A stretch of 64,000 bases of DNA from assembly GCF_900112495.1 (NCBI RefSeq), contig NZ_FOMA01000002.1, positions 248,001 to 312,000 of the forward strand, given 5' to 3'. The stretch comes from Bacillus sp. OV322 (GTDB taxonomy: Bacteria; Bacillota; Bacilli; Bacillales; DSM-1321). This document shows, piece by piece, positions 42,976 through 51,991 of the stretch (positions are counted from its first letter, which is position 1; each line of letters opens with the position of its first letter). Both the position numbers and the translations under genes were made by a program. Below the pieces are notes generated by a model. It saw only the letters and a program-made list of their open reading frames with translations. It was not told the origin of the DNA and did no database searches.

Positions 42976-43884
42976 ATGGCAGAATTGGTTAACAGCACGC
43001 CTCCGCTTATGCCGTCGCCGTCGCAGGCGGCAGAAGAACTGGCTGTTTCCCCCTGGAAGGAAGGGTGGAAGAGCTTTAAGAAAAATAAGGCAGCCGTTAT
43101 TGGCTTAGGCATTGTTATATTTTTTATCTTGCTTGCAATCTTTGCAAATGTAATTGCGCCGCATCCTTTTGATAAGCAGCATCTGTCCGATAAGCATCTG
43201 TCCCCATCGGCAGCGCATTGGTTCGGAACCGATGAATTCGGGCGGGACATCTTAAGCAGAATTATTTTTGGAGCGCGCCTGTCTCTTGGCGTTGGGTTCT
43301 TATCTGTCGCAGGCTCCGTTGTGGCAGGATCCTTCTTGGGCATCATTGCAGGCTATTACGGAAAGTGGATCGACACCATCATCTCCAGGTTCTTTGATAT
43401 CCTGCTTGCCTTTCCGAGTATCCTTCTAGCGATTGCGGTTGTGTCTGTACTGGGGCCGTCGCTTAGAAATGCTTTAATTGCCATTGCCATTATCAATGTG
43501 CCTACTTTCGGGAGGCTTTTGCGCTCAAGGGTGCTATCTGTGAAGGAAGAGGAATATATCACGGCTGCCAAAGCTATCGGGATGAAAGATGGCCGGATTT
43601 TACTCCATCATATCCTGCCAAATAGCTTAGCACCGATAATTGTCCAGGGCACATTGGCTATTGCCACAGCCATTATTGAAGCGGCCGCTCTTGGATTCCT
43701 TGGAATGGGAGCCCAGGCACCTGCTCCGGAATGGGGCAAGATGCTGGCAGATTCCAAGGACTTCATCATCGAAGCCCCGTGGACGGTTATCTTTCCAGGG
43801 CTGTCCATCATGCTGACCGTTCTGGGCTTTAACCTGATGGGTGATGGCCTGCGTGATGCACTGGATCCGCGGATGAAGAAGTAA
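42976..43884 (+). CDS. Oligopeptide/dipeptide ABC transporter permease (OppC/DppC type)
   Basis: The 302-residue permease has an N-terminal cytoplasmic segment ending in WKSFKKNKAAVIGL, six helices, the LFGTDEFGRDILSR-type motif (HWFGTDEFGRDILSRIIFGAR) and an EAA loop (EEEYITAAKAIGMKD). AGGAGG lies upstream of ATG 42976, 11 bp after the OppB-type gene. It completes the transporter. Confidence 0.93.
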   Translation: MAELVNSTPPLMPSPSQAAEELAVSPWKEGWKSFKKNKAAVIGLGIVIFFILLAIFANVIAPHPFDKQHLSDKHLSPSAAHWFGTDEFGRDILSRIIFGARLSLGVGFLSVAGSVVAGSFLGIIAGYYGKWIDTIISRFFDILLAFPSILLAIAVVSVLGPSLRNALIAIAIINVPTFGRLLRSRVLSVKEEEYITAAKAIGMKDGRILLHHILPNSLAPIIVQGTLAIATAIIEAAALGFLGMGAQAPAPEWGKMLADSKDFIIEAPWTVIFPGLSIMLTVLGFNLMGDGLRDALDPRMKK

Positions 43885-43896
43885 ATAAAGCATCTA

Positions 43897-43934
43897 TAAA
43901 ACCCATTCTGTGTTTAGCAGATTGGGTTTTATAA
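43897..43934 (+). terminator. Terminator after the permease genes
   Basis: ATAAAACCCA-TTCTG pairs with CAGATTGGGTTTTAT, followed by an AT-rich tail. Confidence 0.7.
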
Positions 43935-44076
43935 TTTTAAAATAGTAAAAATAGGCCAAATAGACTGGTAATATTATAGTGCATCAAAGACTAATTTACC
44001 TTAAAATAACAATATTAGGTATGTTGTGTTTATTTTAGTAAGAAAATTTTGAATTATTATAAGGGGGAAAGACATT

Positions 44077-47000
44077 TTGTTAATGAAAAGAAGCTTTGCC
44101 ATTCTATGTATCTTCCTGCTATCATTCACGGCAGCCGTCTCGGCGGCACCGATTCAAAAACAGAACAGCGTGTCCCAGACAGGATCAAACAATAAGGATT
44201 CAGCCTCTTTGAAAAAGGCAAAGCTGGAAAAGAAATATAAAGCCAGTGATAAAGTCCGTATTTTAGTAGAAATGAAGGAAGCCCCTTCAATCGTTTATGC
44301 CCAAAAAAAGCATACGCGCTTTAAAGATCTGCCGAGCAAAAAGAAAAAAGAATTGAAGGCAGAAAAGCTAGCCGGACATAAAAAGGTAAAAGCAGAGGCC
44401 AAAAAAAAGGATGTAAACATCAAAGAACTTGAGAATTTTACAACGGTTGTCAACGGCTTCAGCACAACAGTCCCTTTTGGCGATATTAAAAAGCTTGAAG
44501 CGATACCAGAAGTAGGCGCTGTACATATAGTTAATGAATACAAACGCCCTGCAGAAAAGCCTGATATGCTTTACAGCAAGGAAATCGTCCAGGCTCAGGA
44601 AGCATGGCGCGACTATGGCTATAAAGGCCAGGGAATGGTAGTCGGAATCATTGATACTGGAATCGACACTTCCCACCGCGATATGGTATTGAGCAAAGAT
44701 ACAAAGCCTGCCTTGACTCAGGATAAGGTTAATGCCTTAAAGGCCGCTCATAATCTTCCGGGAAAATTTTATACAAGTAAGGTTCCTTACGGCTATAACT
44801 ATGCCGATGAAAATGACCAGATTCTTGATTTAGGTCCTGATGCAACCATGCACGGCATGCATGTGGCCGGTACAGTAGGTGCAAATGGTGATGAATCAAA
44901 TGGAGGAATCAAGGGGATTGCTCCTGAAACCCAGCTTCTTGCACTTAAGGTATTCGGAAATGACCCGAATATGCCATCAACTTATGCAGATATTTATGTA
45001 AAAGCCATTGACGATGCAATTGTCCTTGGTGCGGATGTATTGAACATGAGTTTAGGATCGACAGCTGGTTTTGTTGCTCCTGATGAACCAGAACAGCAAG
45101 CTGTATCACGTGCCGTGCAAAATGGTATTTTAATGTCCATTTCAGCAGGCAACTCCGGACACTTCGGCGACGGGTTTTCAAGCAATCCATTGGCATCCAA
45201 TCCGGATATCGGTGTTTCAGGTTCACCTGGGGTAGCGTATGATTCCCTTCAGGTCGCTTCAGTAGAAAATAATTTCCTTGATCTTGATGATGTGGCCTAT
45301 GATACAGGCGGCGAAAAAGGGGACTTCCCTTACATGTCAGCAGGAAATGTACACCCTAAAAATCTTCAGCAGAAATCCTATGATCTTGTATACGCTGGCC
45401 AAGGAAGCAAGGACGAGCTTGCGAAGGTTGATGTTAAGGGGAAATTTGCCCTGATCAAACGCGGCACGATAAGTTTTGTTGAAAAAACAGTAAACGCCCA
45501 GGAAGCTGGAGCGGCAGGCGTTATCATTTATAATAACGCAGATGGCTTCATCTCCATGGCCACAGATCCAAGCATCGTCATTCCTCAGCTATTTATGCTG
45601 AAATCAGACGGTGACAAGCTTCAAAATGCGCTCAGCTCAGGCAAGCCAGTATCTATCAGCTTCACTGGCGGGAAAATCAAAACAGCAAACCCTGAAGCGG
45701 GAAAAATGAGCACGTTCTCTTCATGGGGATTATCGCCAAATCTGGAGCTGAAACCGGAAATCACTGCTCCAGGAGGACAGATTTATTCAACATTAAATAA
45801 TAATACGTATGGAATGATGAGCGGTACTTCCATGGCGGCGCCACATGTTTCAGGAGGATCTGCACTCGTTCTAGAAAGAGTTAATAAAGATTTCAAATTA
45901 AAGGGTCTTGACCGTGTGTACATGGCTAAGAACATCTTAATGAATACTTCACAGCCTTTGATTGATAAAGGAACTGTCAATACAGAACAGCAGTGGGGGA
46001 TTCCTTACTCTCCACGCCGCCAGGGTGCAGGCGTCATGCAGCTTCATTCTGCGCTAAGCACACCGGTCATCGTAACAGATGCTGCTAAAAATGAAGCTAA
46101 AGTTGCACTTAAAGAAGTCGGATCTAAATTTTCTTTCACGCTTAAAGCACAAAACGTAAGCGATAAAGATGCTGCTTACGATGTAAAAGGAAATATCCAG
46201 ACTGACTTGGCTCTAAAAGGAAAGCTGGGATCTTCAGCAAATGAACTGGAAGCACAGAAAATCCTTGATTCCACGATCAAAATCAACGGAGGAGATACAG
46301 GGTCAATCAAGGTTCCTGCAAAAAAATCTGTGACATTTACAGTGAGTGTGGATCTTTCAAAGGCTAAGGTTGTCGGTGATGATAAGAAAATACCAGTCAG
46401 CATTGATAAGGTCTTCCCGAATGGCTATTTTGTGGAAGGGTATGTAACGTTAAAGGATCCAAAAGATCAGAATCCTGAATTGCATGTCCCCTATGTAGGT
46501 TTCAAAGGAGACTGGAATAAGGCGCCAATTCTGGACGGCACGGTATATGACATCAGCTCGTACTATGGCACTGCCGGCGCTGTATCTACCGCTGGAGATG
46601 ACTTTGGATATCTTGGCTATGATCCGGCTGCTGACACCTATAATTCTCTTAATGTAGCATTCTCGCCAAACAGCGACGGCCTCCAGGATGATATCATCCC
46701 GGTTACTTCGTTCTTGAGAAATGCTTCAAAAGTAGAGTACAGCATTACAGATTCTTCAGGCAAAGTACTAAAAGTACTGCGGACCGAAGAGAACGTCACA
46801 AAAGACTATTATGACAGCGGTAAAGGCACAGCTTATACACTGGATCCTGTACGCAAATGGGATGGAAAAGTGAATAACCGTGTTGCAGGGGATGGCCAGT
46901 ATTATTACCAGATTAAAGCGGTCATCAATTATAAAAATGCTGCATGGCAGACCTTCAAAATCCCTGTAAAAGTTGACACTGCTGCACCAAGTGTTGCCGT

Positions 47001-47823
47001 ATCCAAGCATGGAAATGTTCTGGAACTTGCAGCATCCGACAATGGGGGCGGATCAGGAGTTGCTTATTACGATATTGAAATTGACGGAAAATCGATCCTA
47101 AAAACACCTTTATCTTCATCAGCGAAGGAATTCAAGCTTCCGGATACCAAAGGAGAAAAGTATGAGGTCATTGCCGTCGATTATGCAGGAAATGAAACGG
47201 AGGCAGAAGGAAATCTTGATGAAGATACAACAGCAGATACAAAGATTCCTGCTGTGTATATCTTAACTCCAGAAGCGTTAAGCGTTTCTGATAAAAACAC
47301 TGTGAACATTGCCGGTTATATCGAAGAGCCGTCAGGATTGAAGGAATTCACCATTGACGGAAAATCTGTTCCATTGACATATGACCAGCAAAAGAAACGC
47401 TATTCGTTCACAATGACAAAGAAATTTGCGGACGGCGTTCAGTTCTTTGTGACCAAAGCAACCGACAATGCCGGAAACACGATTTCCTTCAAGCGCCAAA
47501 TCCTTGTGGACGGAAAAGATCCAATACTATCAATCTCAGGTTTGCCTAAGAAGAATACAGTAGGCGCAAAAGAAAAGTACCCTAAAGTGAGCGTGACTGC
47601 AGAGGATAATTTTGATGAGATCCGTTTAACTCTTAACGGCAGTGAAGTGTACCATCATTCATTCAAAGAGCCTTATGCAATGCGCAGCATCAAGCATACA
47701 GTCAAAAACCTTGAATTGCCGCTTGCTGCGGGCAAAAATACCTTCACGTTCGAAGTAACTGATCTTGCAGGACACAAAACTTCAAAAACAGTCAAACTGA
47801 CAAAAGAAACAAAGCGAAAATAA
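44077..47823 (+). CDS. Large secreted S8 serine protease, lactocepin/C5a-peptidase-like multidomain
   Basis: The 1248-residue product has a signal peptide (1 to about 25, ending AVSAA) and a Lys-rich pro-region with an I9-like inhibitor domain (about 60-155). The S8 domain carries D193 (IIDTGID), H259 (HGMHVAG, with Met instead of the usual Thr) and S585 (GTSMAAPHVSG), interrupted by a PA domain (about 440-540). A fibronectin-like module follows, with the PYVGFKGDW motif of C5a-peptidase/lactocepin proteases. An FlgD-Ig-like segment (about 860-965) and Ig-like repeats run to the C-terminus. No LPXTG or SLH anchor is seen, so it is probably released or held non-covalently. The start is TTG 44077 behind AAGGGGG; ATG 44083 is possible. 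Confidence 0.9.
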   Translation: MLMKRSFAILCIFLLSFTAAVSAAPIQKQNSVSQTGSNNKDSASLKKAKLEKKYKASDKVRILVEMKEAPSIVYAQKKHTRFKDLPSKKKKELKAEKLAGHKKVKAEAKKKDVNIKELENFTTVVNGFSTTVPFGDIKKLEAIPEVGAVHIVNEYKRPAEKPDMLYSKEIVQAQEAWRDYGYKGQGMVVGIIDTGIDTSHRDMVLSKDTKPALTQDKVNALKAAHNLPGKFYTSKVPYGYNYADENDQILDLGPDATMHGMHVAGTVGANGDESNGGIKGIAPETQLLALKVFGNDPNMPSTYADIYVKAIDDAIVLGADVLNMSLGSTAGFVAPDEPEQQAVSRAVQNGILMSISAGNSGHFGDGFSSNPLASNPDIGVSGSPGVAYDSLQVASVENNFLDLDDVAYDTGGEKGDFPYMSAGNVHPKNLQQKSYDLVYAGQGSKDELAKVDVKGKFALIKRGTISFVEKTVNAQEAGAAGVIIYNNADGFISMATDPSIVIPQLFMLKSDGDKLQNALSSGKPVSISFTGGKIKTANPEAGKMSTFSSWGLSPNLELKPEITAPGGQIYSTLNNNTYGMMSGTSMAAPHVSGGSALVLERVNKDFKLKGLDRVYMAKNILMNTSQPLIDKGTVNTEQQWGIPYSPRRQGAGVMQLHSALSTPVIVTDAAKNEAKVALKEVGSKFSFTLKAQNVSDKDAAYDVKGNIQTDLALKGKLGSSANELEAQKILDSTIKINGGDTGSIKVPAKKSVTFTVSVDLSKAKVVGDDKKIPVSIDKVFPNGYFVEGYVTLKDPKDQNPELHVPYVGFKGDWNKAPILDGTVYDISSYYGTAGAVSTAGDDFGYLGYDPAADTYNSLNVAFSPNSDGLQDDIIPVTSFLRNASKVEYSITDSSGKVLKVLRTEENVTKDYYDSGKGTAYTLDPVRKWDGKVNNRVAGDGQYYYQIKAVINYKNAAWQTFKIPVKVDTAAPSVAVSKHGNVLELAASDNGGGSGVAYYDIEIDGKSILKTPLSSSAKEFKLPDTKGEKYEVIAVDYAGNETEAEGNLDEDTTADTKIPAVYILTPEALSVSDKNTVNIAGYIEEPSGLKEFTIDGKSVPLTYDQQKKRYSFTMTKKFADGVQFFVTKATDNAGNTISFKRQILVDGKDPILSISGLPKKNTVGAKEKYPKVSVTAEDNFDEIRLTLNGSEVYHHSFKEPYAMRSIKHTVKNLELPLAAGKNTFTFEVTDLAGHKTSKTVKLTKETKRK

Positions 47824-47828
47824 CAAAA

Positions 47829-47864
47829 GAGGCAGCTTCCTATTTTATTGGAAGCTGCCTTTAT
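47829..47864. terminator. Shared terminator between the large protease and the XRE regulator
   Basis: A GGCAGCTTCC / GGAAGCTGCC stem extended by GA/TT has flanking A and T runs, ending both convergent genes. Confidence 0.75.
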
Positions 47865-48253
47865 CGTTTTTTCATGCCTTTTACCATTATTTCCAGAAAC
47901 TCTGTGATTTGCTGCTGGTTTTTAAATGGATGCTGATCCATTTCGAGGAGAATTTTCTTTAACTTTGGATTGCTTGCAAATAGCTTTTGCAGAATGAGAA
48001 GTTCGGAATCTCTTGTTTTTGCATAATAGGAGGTTCTATTTTCCTTGCCAATACCGGTAAGTTCGGATAACAGCAGGTTTTGGCTCACTCCGAAAAGGTC
48101 GGCATATCGCATTAATACATCCACAGTAGGAGCCTGCCGGCCAGTTTCATATTTTGAGACGGCAGATCTGCTGATATTCAGCTTATTGGCAACATAATCC
48201 TGGTTCCAATTCTTGCTTTGGCGCAGCTCTTTTAATTTAGAGGGTAAGGACAT
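47861..48253 (-). CDS. XRE-family transcriptional regulator
   Basis: The 130-residue protein has an N-terminal helix-turn-helix (about residues 6-60; QDYVANKLNISRSAVSKYETGRQAPTVD) and a C-terminal segment of about 65 residues, probably for oligomerisation. It resembles SinR/ImmR-type repressors in layout. The start at 48253 has GGAGAAG upstream on the minus strand. It faces two matching inverted repeats in the 250-bp gap before the hypothetical gene at 48505, which are its likely operators. Confidence 0.85.
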   Translation of the reverse strand: MSLPSKLKELRQSKNWNQDYVANKLNISRSAVSKYETGRQAPTVDVLMRYADLFGVSQNLLLSELTGIGKENRTSYYAKTRDSELLILQKLFASNPKLKKILLEMDQHPFKNQQQITEFLEIMVKGMKKR

Positions 48254-48315
48254 AGTTTCTTCTCCGTTTTCCGCTTTTCTTAAAAGTACAACGTGCCGAG
48301 GGAAAAAAGAGCTGA

Positions 48316-48358
48316 TGTTCTAATTGGGAACAAAAGTTATTGTTCAAAAATAGAACAA
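48316..48358. promoter_or_regulatory. Two matching operators between the XRE gene and 48505
   Basis: TGTTC-N7-GAACA (48316-48332) and TTGTTC-N7-GAACAA (48340-48358) share arms and spacer length, with centres 25 bp apart. GTTC half-sites are also used by SinR-type repressors. Binding by the adjacent XRE protein is inferred. Confidence 0.6.
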
Positions 48359-48424
48359 AGGGGAGCGGGCGAAGAACCCCCCCATTTACCAAAGGATTAT
48401 TCATTTGGGACAGGAAAATTTATT

Positions 48425-48453
48425 TTGTTGAAAAAGAAGGGATATTGTAAAAT
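48425..48453 (+). promoter_or_regulatory. Promoter of the gene at 48505
   Basis: TTGTTG, 17 bp and TAAAAT lie 51 bp upstream of the start codon and 67 bp past the second operator. Confidence 0.5.
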
Positions 48454-48504
48454 AAAGTCAAATATTAATAGGAATAAATTACTAGTTTTTGACAGGAGGA
48501 GTGT

Positions 48505-48957
48505 ATGAATTTTAGCATGGAAAACGAAGATCTCTGCTATAGCAGCAGAGGAAGCAAAAGCGTTAGAGTGATACTGAAAAAAACCGGACAAGGAGGAAAG
48601 CAGCCCTCACTTTCAAGGATGACATTTTTTGATAGCATACAGTATACGGTTCCGCCCTTCAATAAAAAACCCCAGTGCCAGGACGGCTACCAGGAATATT
48701 CCCTTCGTAAACCATTGAAACTTACATTTATGGTGCCAGGCTCACAGGATGAAAGGCATATCACTGTAGAAAAGAAAAAAGATAAAATAATGATCGCCGA
48801 AAAAAGCGGCAATGCATCAGCAGCTTTTGAAGCGCTTCAGCATATGATGTTCAAAAGAGAAAGCAGCTATGCGTTTTTAACGGTAGTACCTGATCACTTA
48901 AAGGTGCGTGTAGAAGAGAAGAAGAACAAAGGAAATTGCCAAAAGCAAAAGGTATGA
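48505..48957 (+). CDS. Hypothetical protein
   Basis: The 150-residue basic protein has no signal peptide or membrane helix and no recognised family. Residues about 70-110 read as alternating strand-forming sequence (LKLTFMVPGSQDERHITVEKKKDKIMIAEK), and the C-terminus is Lys-rich. AGGAGG precedes ATG 48505. It sits alone downstream of the XRE operators, so it may be the regulator's target. Confidence 0.6.
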   Translation: MNFSMENEDLCYSSRGSKSVRVILKKTGQGGKQPSLSRMTFFDSIQYTVPPFNKKPQCQDGYQEYSLRKPLKLTFMVPGSQDERHITVEKKKDKIMIAEKSGNASAAFEALQHMMFKRESSYAFLTVVPDHLKVRVEEKKNKGNCQKQKV

Positions 48958-48971
48958 ATTCCATACATAGA

Positions 48972-49002
48972 AAAATCCTCAGCTCACAGGGCTGAGGATT
49001 TT
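48972..49002. terminator. Bidirectional terminator between 48505 gene and ywqA
   Basis: AAAATCCTCAGC pairs perfectly with GCTGAGGATTTT across a 7-nt loop, serving both convergent genes. Confidence 0.85.
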
Positions 49003-49009
49003 CGTTAAT

Positions 49010-51991
49010 CTAATGAAGGGCAACCAGTTCTTTGATCTCATCGGTTGAGAGCTCGGTGATCCAGTTGTCACTTGAGATGATTTCGTCATTCAGCGCTTGC
49101 TTTTTATCAAGCATGGCATCAATTTTTTCTTCCAGTGTACCTGTGCAGATCATTTTATGGACATGCACAAAGCGTTTCTGGCCGATACGGTATGCACGGT
49201 CAGTAGCCTGGTTTTCAACAGCCGGATTCCACCACCGGTCATAGTGGATCACATGGTTGGCTTCTGTCAGGTTCAACCCTGTTCCGCCTGCCTTCAGTGA
49301 AAGAATGAAGATCGGAAATTCCCCGTTCTGGAATTTTGCAATCATATCATCACGCTGTTTTTTATTGGCGCTTCCGTTCAGGAAAGGGATCTCGATTCCG
49401 TAGCGCTTGGAAAGCAGATCCTGCATCATATTCCCCATACCGATATATTGGGTGAAAATCAGGCAGCTTTCATTTTGTTCCCTGACCGCGTCAACGAGCT
49501 CTGTCAGTTTTTCAAGCTTGCCTGAACGCTTGGAAGCCTGCATAAGATCTTCTTTTGCTTCTTCCTTCAAATAAAGGGCAGGGTGGTTGCAAAGCTGCTT
49601 CAGCTTATTCAGCATGGCAAGGATGATGCCTTTCTTTTCAAAGGCCGAAAGGTTTTCAATATTTGCAAAGGTATCCTTGATCAGCTGTTCATACAGCGAA
49701 GCCTGTTCTTTCGTCAGCGGCACAAACTCTTTTTGTTCCTGTTTGTCCGGAAGGTTAAGTGCCACATCTTTATCCTTTTTCGTCCTACGCAATAAGAAGG
49801 GCTGAATCAGGCTTTGCAGCTCTTTAATCTTTCCTTTTTGCTCTTCGCGTTCAATAGTGGAAACATACTTTTCCTGAAACTGGGCAAGGGAGCCGAGATA
49901 GCCTTTATTAATAAAATCAAAGATGGCCCATAGCTCGCTCAGCCTGTTTTCCATTGGAGTTCCGCTAAGGGCTACGTGATGCCGCCCATTAAGTTTGCGG
50001 ACAGCCCGCGATTGTTTCGTTTGTGCGTTTTTGATGTTCTGCGCCTCATCAAGAATAATGCTGTTCCAGTGAAGGGAAGTCAGCTCCTCGGTATCCTGGT
50101 GTGTAAGGCCGTATGAAGTGAGCACCACATCATATTTCGCCATTATAGAAGCGAAATCTTCGCCTTTTGTCCGGCTGGATCCGTAATGCAGATGTACCTT
50201 CAGATCAGGCGAGAAGCGTTCAAGCTCACGCTGCCAGTTCCCGAGTACGGAGGTCGGGCAGACAATGAGAGATGCAGAAACAGATGGCTTAACAATGAAG
50301 TCACTTTCAGTTTCTGTGACTTCGGAATCTGTTTCCGTGTAATCGCTGCTCTCCTCTGCGCTTTCGATGATGGCAGCATGCTGGTTTTCCGGCTGTACCT
50401 CAAGAGCTGGCGCAGCAAGGCTTTCCTTTTGCTTTACATGCAGGAGATAAGCTATCATCTGAACCGTTTTCCCTAGCCCCATATCGTCAGCGAGGCAGGC
50501 GCCAAAGCCGTTTTCGCGGAGAAAAAGGAGCCAGCTCATGCCCTGCTGCTGATATGGCCTGAGATCTCCCTGAAGGGCTTCGGGTGATGGGACGGCCGGA
50601 ATATTCTTAGATTCCCTGAGGCGGTTCACCAGCTTTTTCAGGTCCTTATTCAGCTCAAACTGAATCCGAAGCATATCTTCTCCATCTTCATCTTCTTCAT
50701 CATTTCCTTCGCCTAATTCGCTCAAAAGCTCCTGCTGAAGAAGGTCATTGAGCTGCAGGCCTTTTTCGTTAGCGGTTTCCATCAGTGTCTGAATTTGCCT
50801 GATGAAAGCAGGATCGAGCTTCACCCACTGGCCGCGGATATAAACAAGCCTTCTTTTTTCATCCACAAGATTCTGGAATTCCGCTTCTGACAATTCTTCT
50901 CCGTTCAGAGAAAAACGCCAGTCAAAGTCCATTAAAGCCTGAAGGCCGACATAAGAAGGCCCGCGTGTTGATTGGCTCTTCACCTTCGCTTTGACCTTTA
51001 GATTGGATTCCTTGAGTGCTACCCACCAGGAAGGAAGCATGATTTCAGCACCAAGGAAAATCAGTTTTTCACTGGCTTCGGTTAAAAACTCCCAGGCTTC
51101 AAATTCAGAGAGCTGTTCTTTTAAGGTGCCGCTTTCACTGAGCCATGGAACCACCTTTGCCCAGCGAGTGATCGTTTTATCGATTTCTTTCGTATATTTA
51201 TTCCAGCCGCGCGGCAGTTTTTTAGCCGGGTAGGTTTCCGCAACAGTTTCATCCTTTTTGGAACGAAGAACGGTTGTCAGCTCCCAAGGGCCTTCACCGT
51301 CAAGCGGCTCTGTAAGCTGCAGCCCGATGACAAATGGCTTAGGATCTTCTTCAAGGCCAAGCCAATCCAGCCAGCTTTCCTGATTAAAGAAGCTTTGAAG
51401 TTCTTCAGGTGACAGCCGGGTATCCTTCAGTGCCTGAAGGGCTTCTCCCCATTTATGGCTGATGGGTGAATGGTCTTTCAGAAACGTATTGGCTGCGTCG
51501 TTATACCATTTGCCAATAAAGGCTTCCATGCTTTCTTCATTACCGTCACTGCCAGGAGTAACCGTTTCTTCCCAAAAGCTCGGGCCGAATTCCTCTTTTA
51601 CCTCTTGAGGCAGCTTCCAGCCGATCTTTTCTTCCTGAAGACTCGCAAAGTCAGGAACCGGAATGCCGGAAGAGATGGTTTCATGAAGAATGGGTGCAGA
51701 TGATAACAGGGTAGAGGAAAGGTCGGACCATTCCCAATCAATAAATGAGTTAAAGCTCTCCTTGGCAAACAAATTCAGAAGGCCCCATGCATCCAGGATG
51801 AAAACCGGGATATCATCAATTTCAGAGTATTCCAGCCTTGTGCCGTAAAAGCTGGATTCATCCCAGGTAAACAGCAGCTTTCTGATTTTCTGCGGATTGT
51901 AGTATTCACCGTGCTCATCACATACTGAAATACTAAAGCTTCCATTTCCGATAGAAGCGGTTTTTACGATCATTTTTTCTCTAATTTGCAT
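49010..51991 (-). CDS. ywqA: SNF2-family DEAD/DEAH-box helicase (YwqA-like)
   Basis: The 993-residue protein has an N-terminal SNF2-associated domain (about 1-450) and then the Swi2/Snf2 ATPase: motif I ADDMGLGKTVQ, motif II LDEAQNIK (DEAQ form), SGTPMENRLSELW, and in the second RecA lobe LSLKAGGTGLNLT, YDRWWNPAVENQATDRAYRIGQ. It is an ATP-dependent DNA translocase; its cellular role in Bacillus is not settled. The start codon at 51991 overlaps the end of the SWIM gene by 11 bp, so the two are translationally coupled and probably act together. Confidence 0.93.
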   Translation of the reverse strand: MQIREKMIVKTASIGNGSFSISVCDEHGEYYNPQKIRKLLFTWDESSFYGTRLEYSEIDDIPVFILDAWGLLNLFAKESFNSFIDWEWSDLSSTLLSSAPILHETISSGIPVPDFASLQEEKIGWKLPQEVKEEFGPSFWEETVTPGSDGNEESMEAFIGKWYNDAANTFLKDHSPISHKWGEALQALKDTRLSPEELQSFFNQESWLDWLGLEEDPKPFVIGLQLTEPLDGEGPWELTTVLRSKKDETVAETYPAKKLPRGWNKYTKEIDKTITRWAKVVPWLSESGTLKEQLSEFEAWEFLTEASEKLIFLGAEIMLPSWWVALKESNLKVKAKVKSQSTRGPSYVGLQALMDFDWRFSLNGEELSEAEFQNLVDEKRRLVYIRGQWVKLDPAFIRQIQTLMETANEKGLQLNDLLQQELLSELGEGNDEEDEDGEDMLRIQFELNKDLKKLVNRLRESKNIPAVPSPEALQGDLRPYQQQGMSWLLFLRENGFGACLADDMGLGKTVQMIAYLLHVKQKESLAAPALEVQPENQHAAIIESAEESSDYTETDSEVTETESDFIVKPSVSASLIVCPTSVLGNWQRELERFSPDLKVHLHYGSSRTKGEDFASIMAKYDVVLTSYGLTHQDTEELTSLHWNSIILDEAQNIKNAQTKQSRAVRKLNGRHHVALSGTPMENRLSELWAIFDFINKGYLGSLAQFQEKYVSTIEREEQKGKIKELQSLIQPFLLRRTKKDKDVALNLPDKQEQKEFVPLTKEQASLYEQLIKDTFANIENLSAFEKKGIILAMLNKLKQLCNHPALYLKEEAKEDLMQASKRSGKLEKLTELVDAVREQNESCLIFTQYIGMGNMMQDLLSKRYGIEIPFLNGSANKKQRDDMIAKFQNGEFPIFILSLKAGGTGLNLTEANHVIHYDRWWNPAVENQATDRAYRIGQKRFVHVHKMICTGTLEEKIDAMLDKKQALNDEIISSDNWITELSTDEIKELVALH

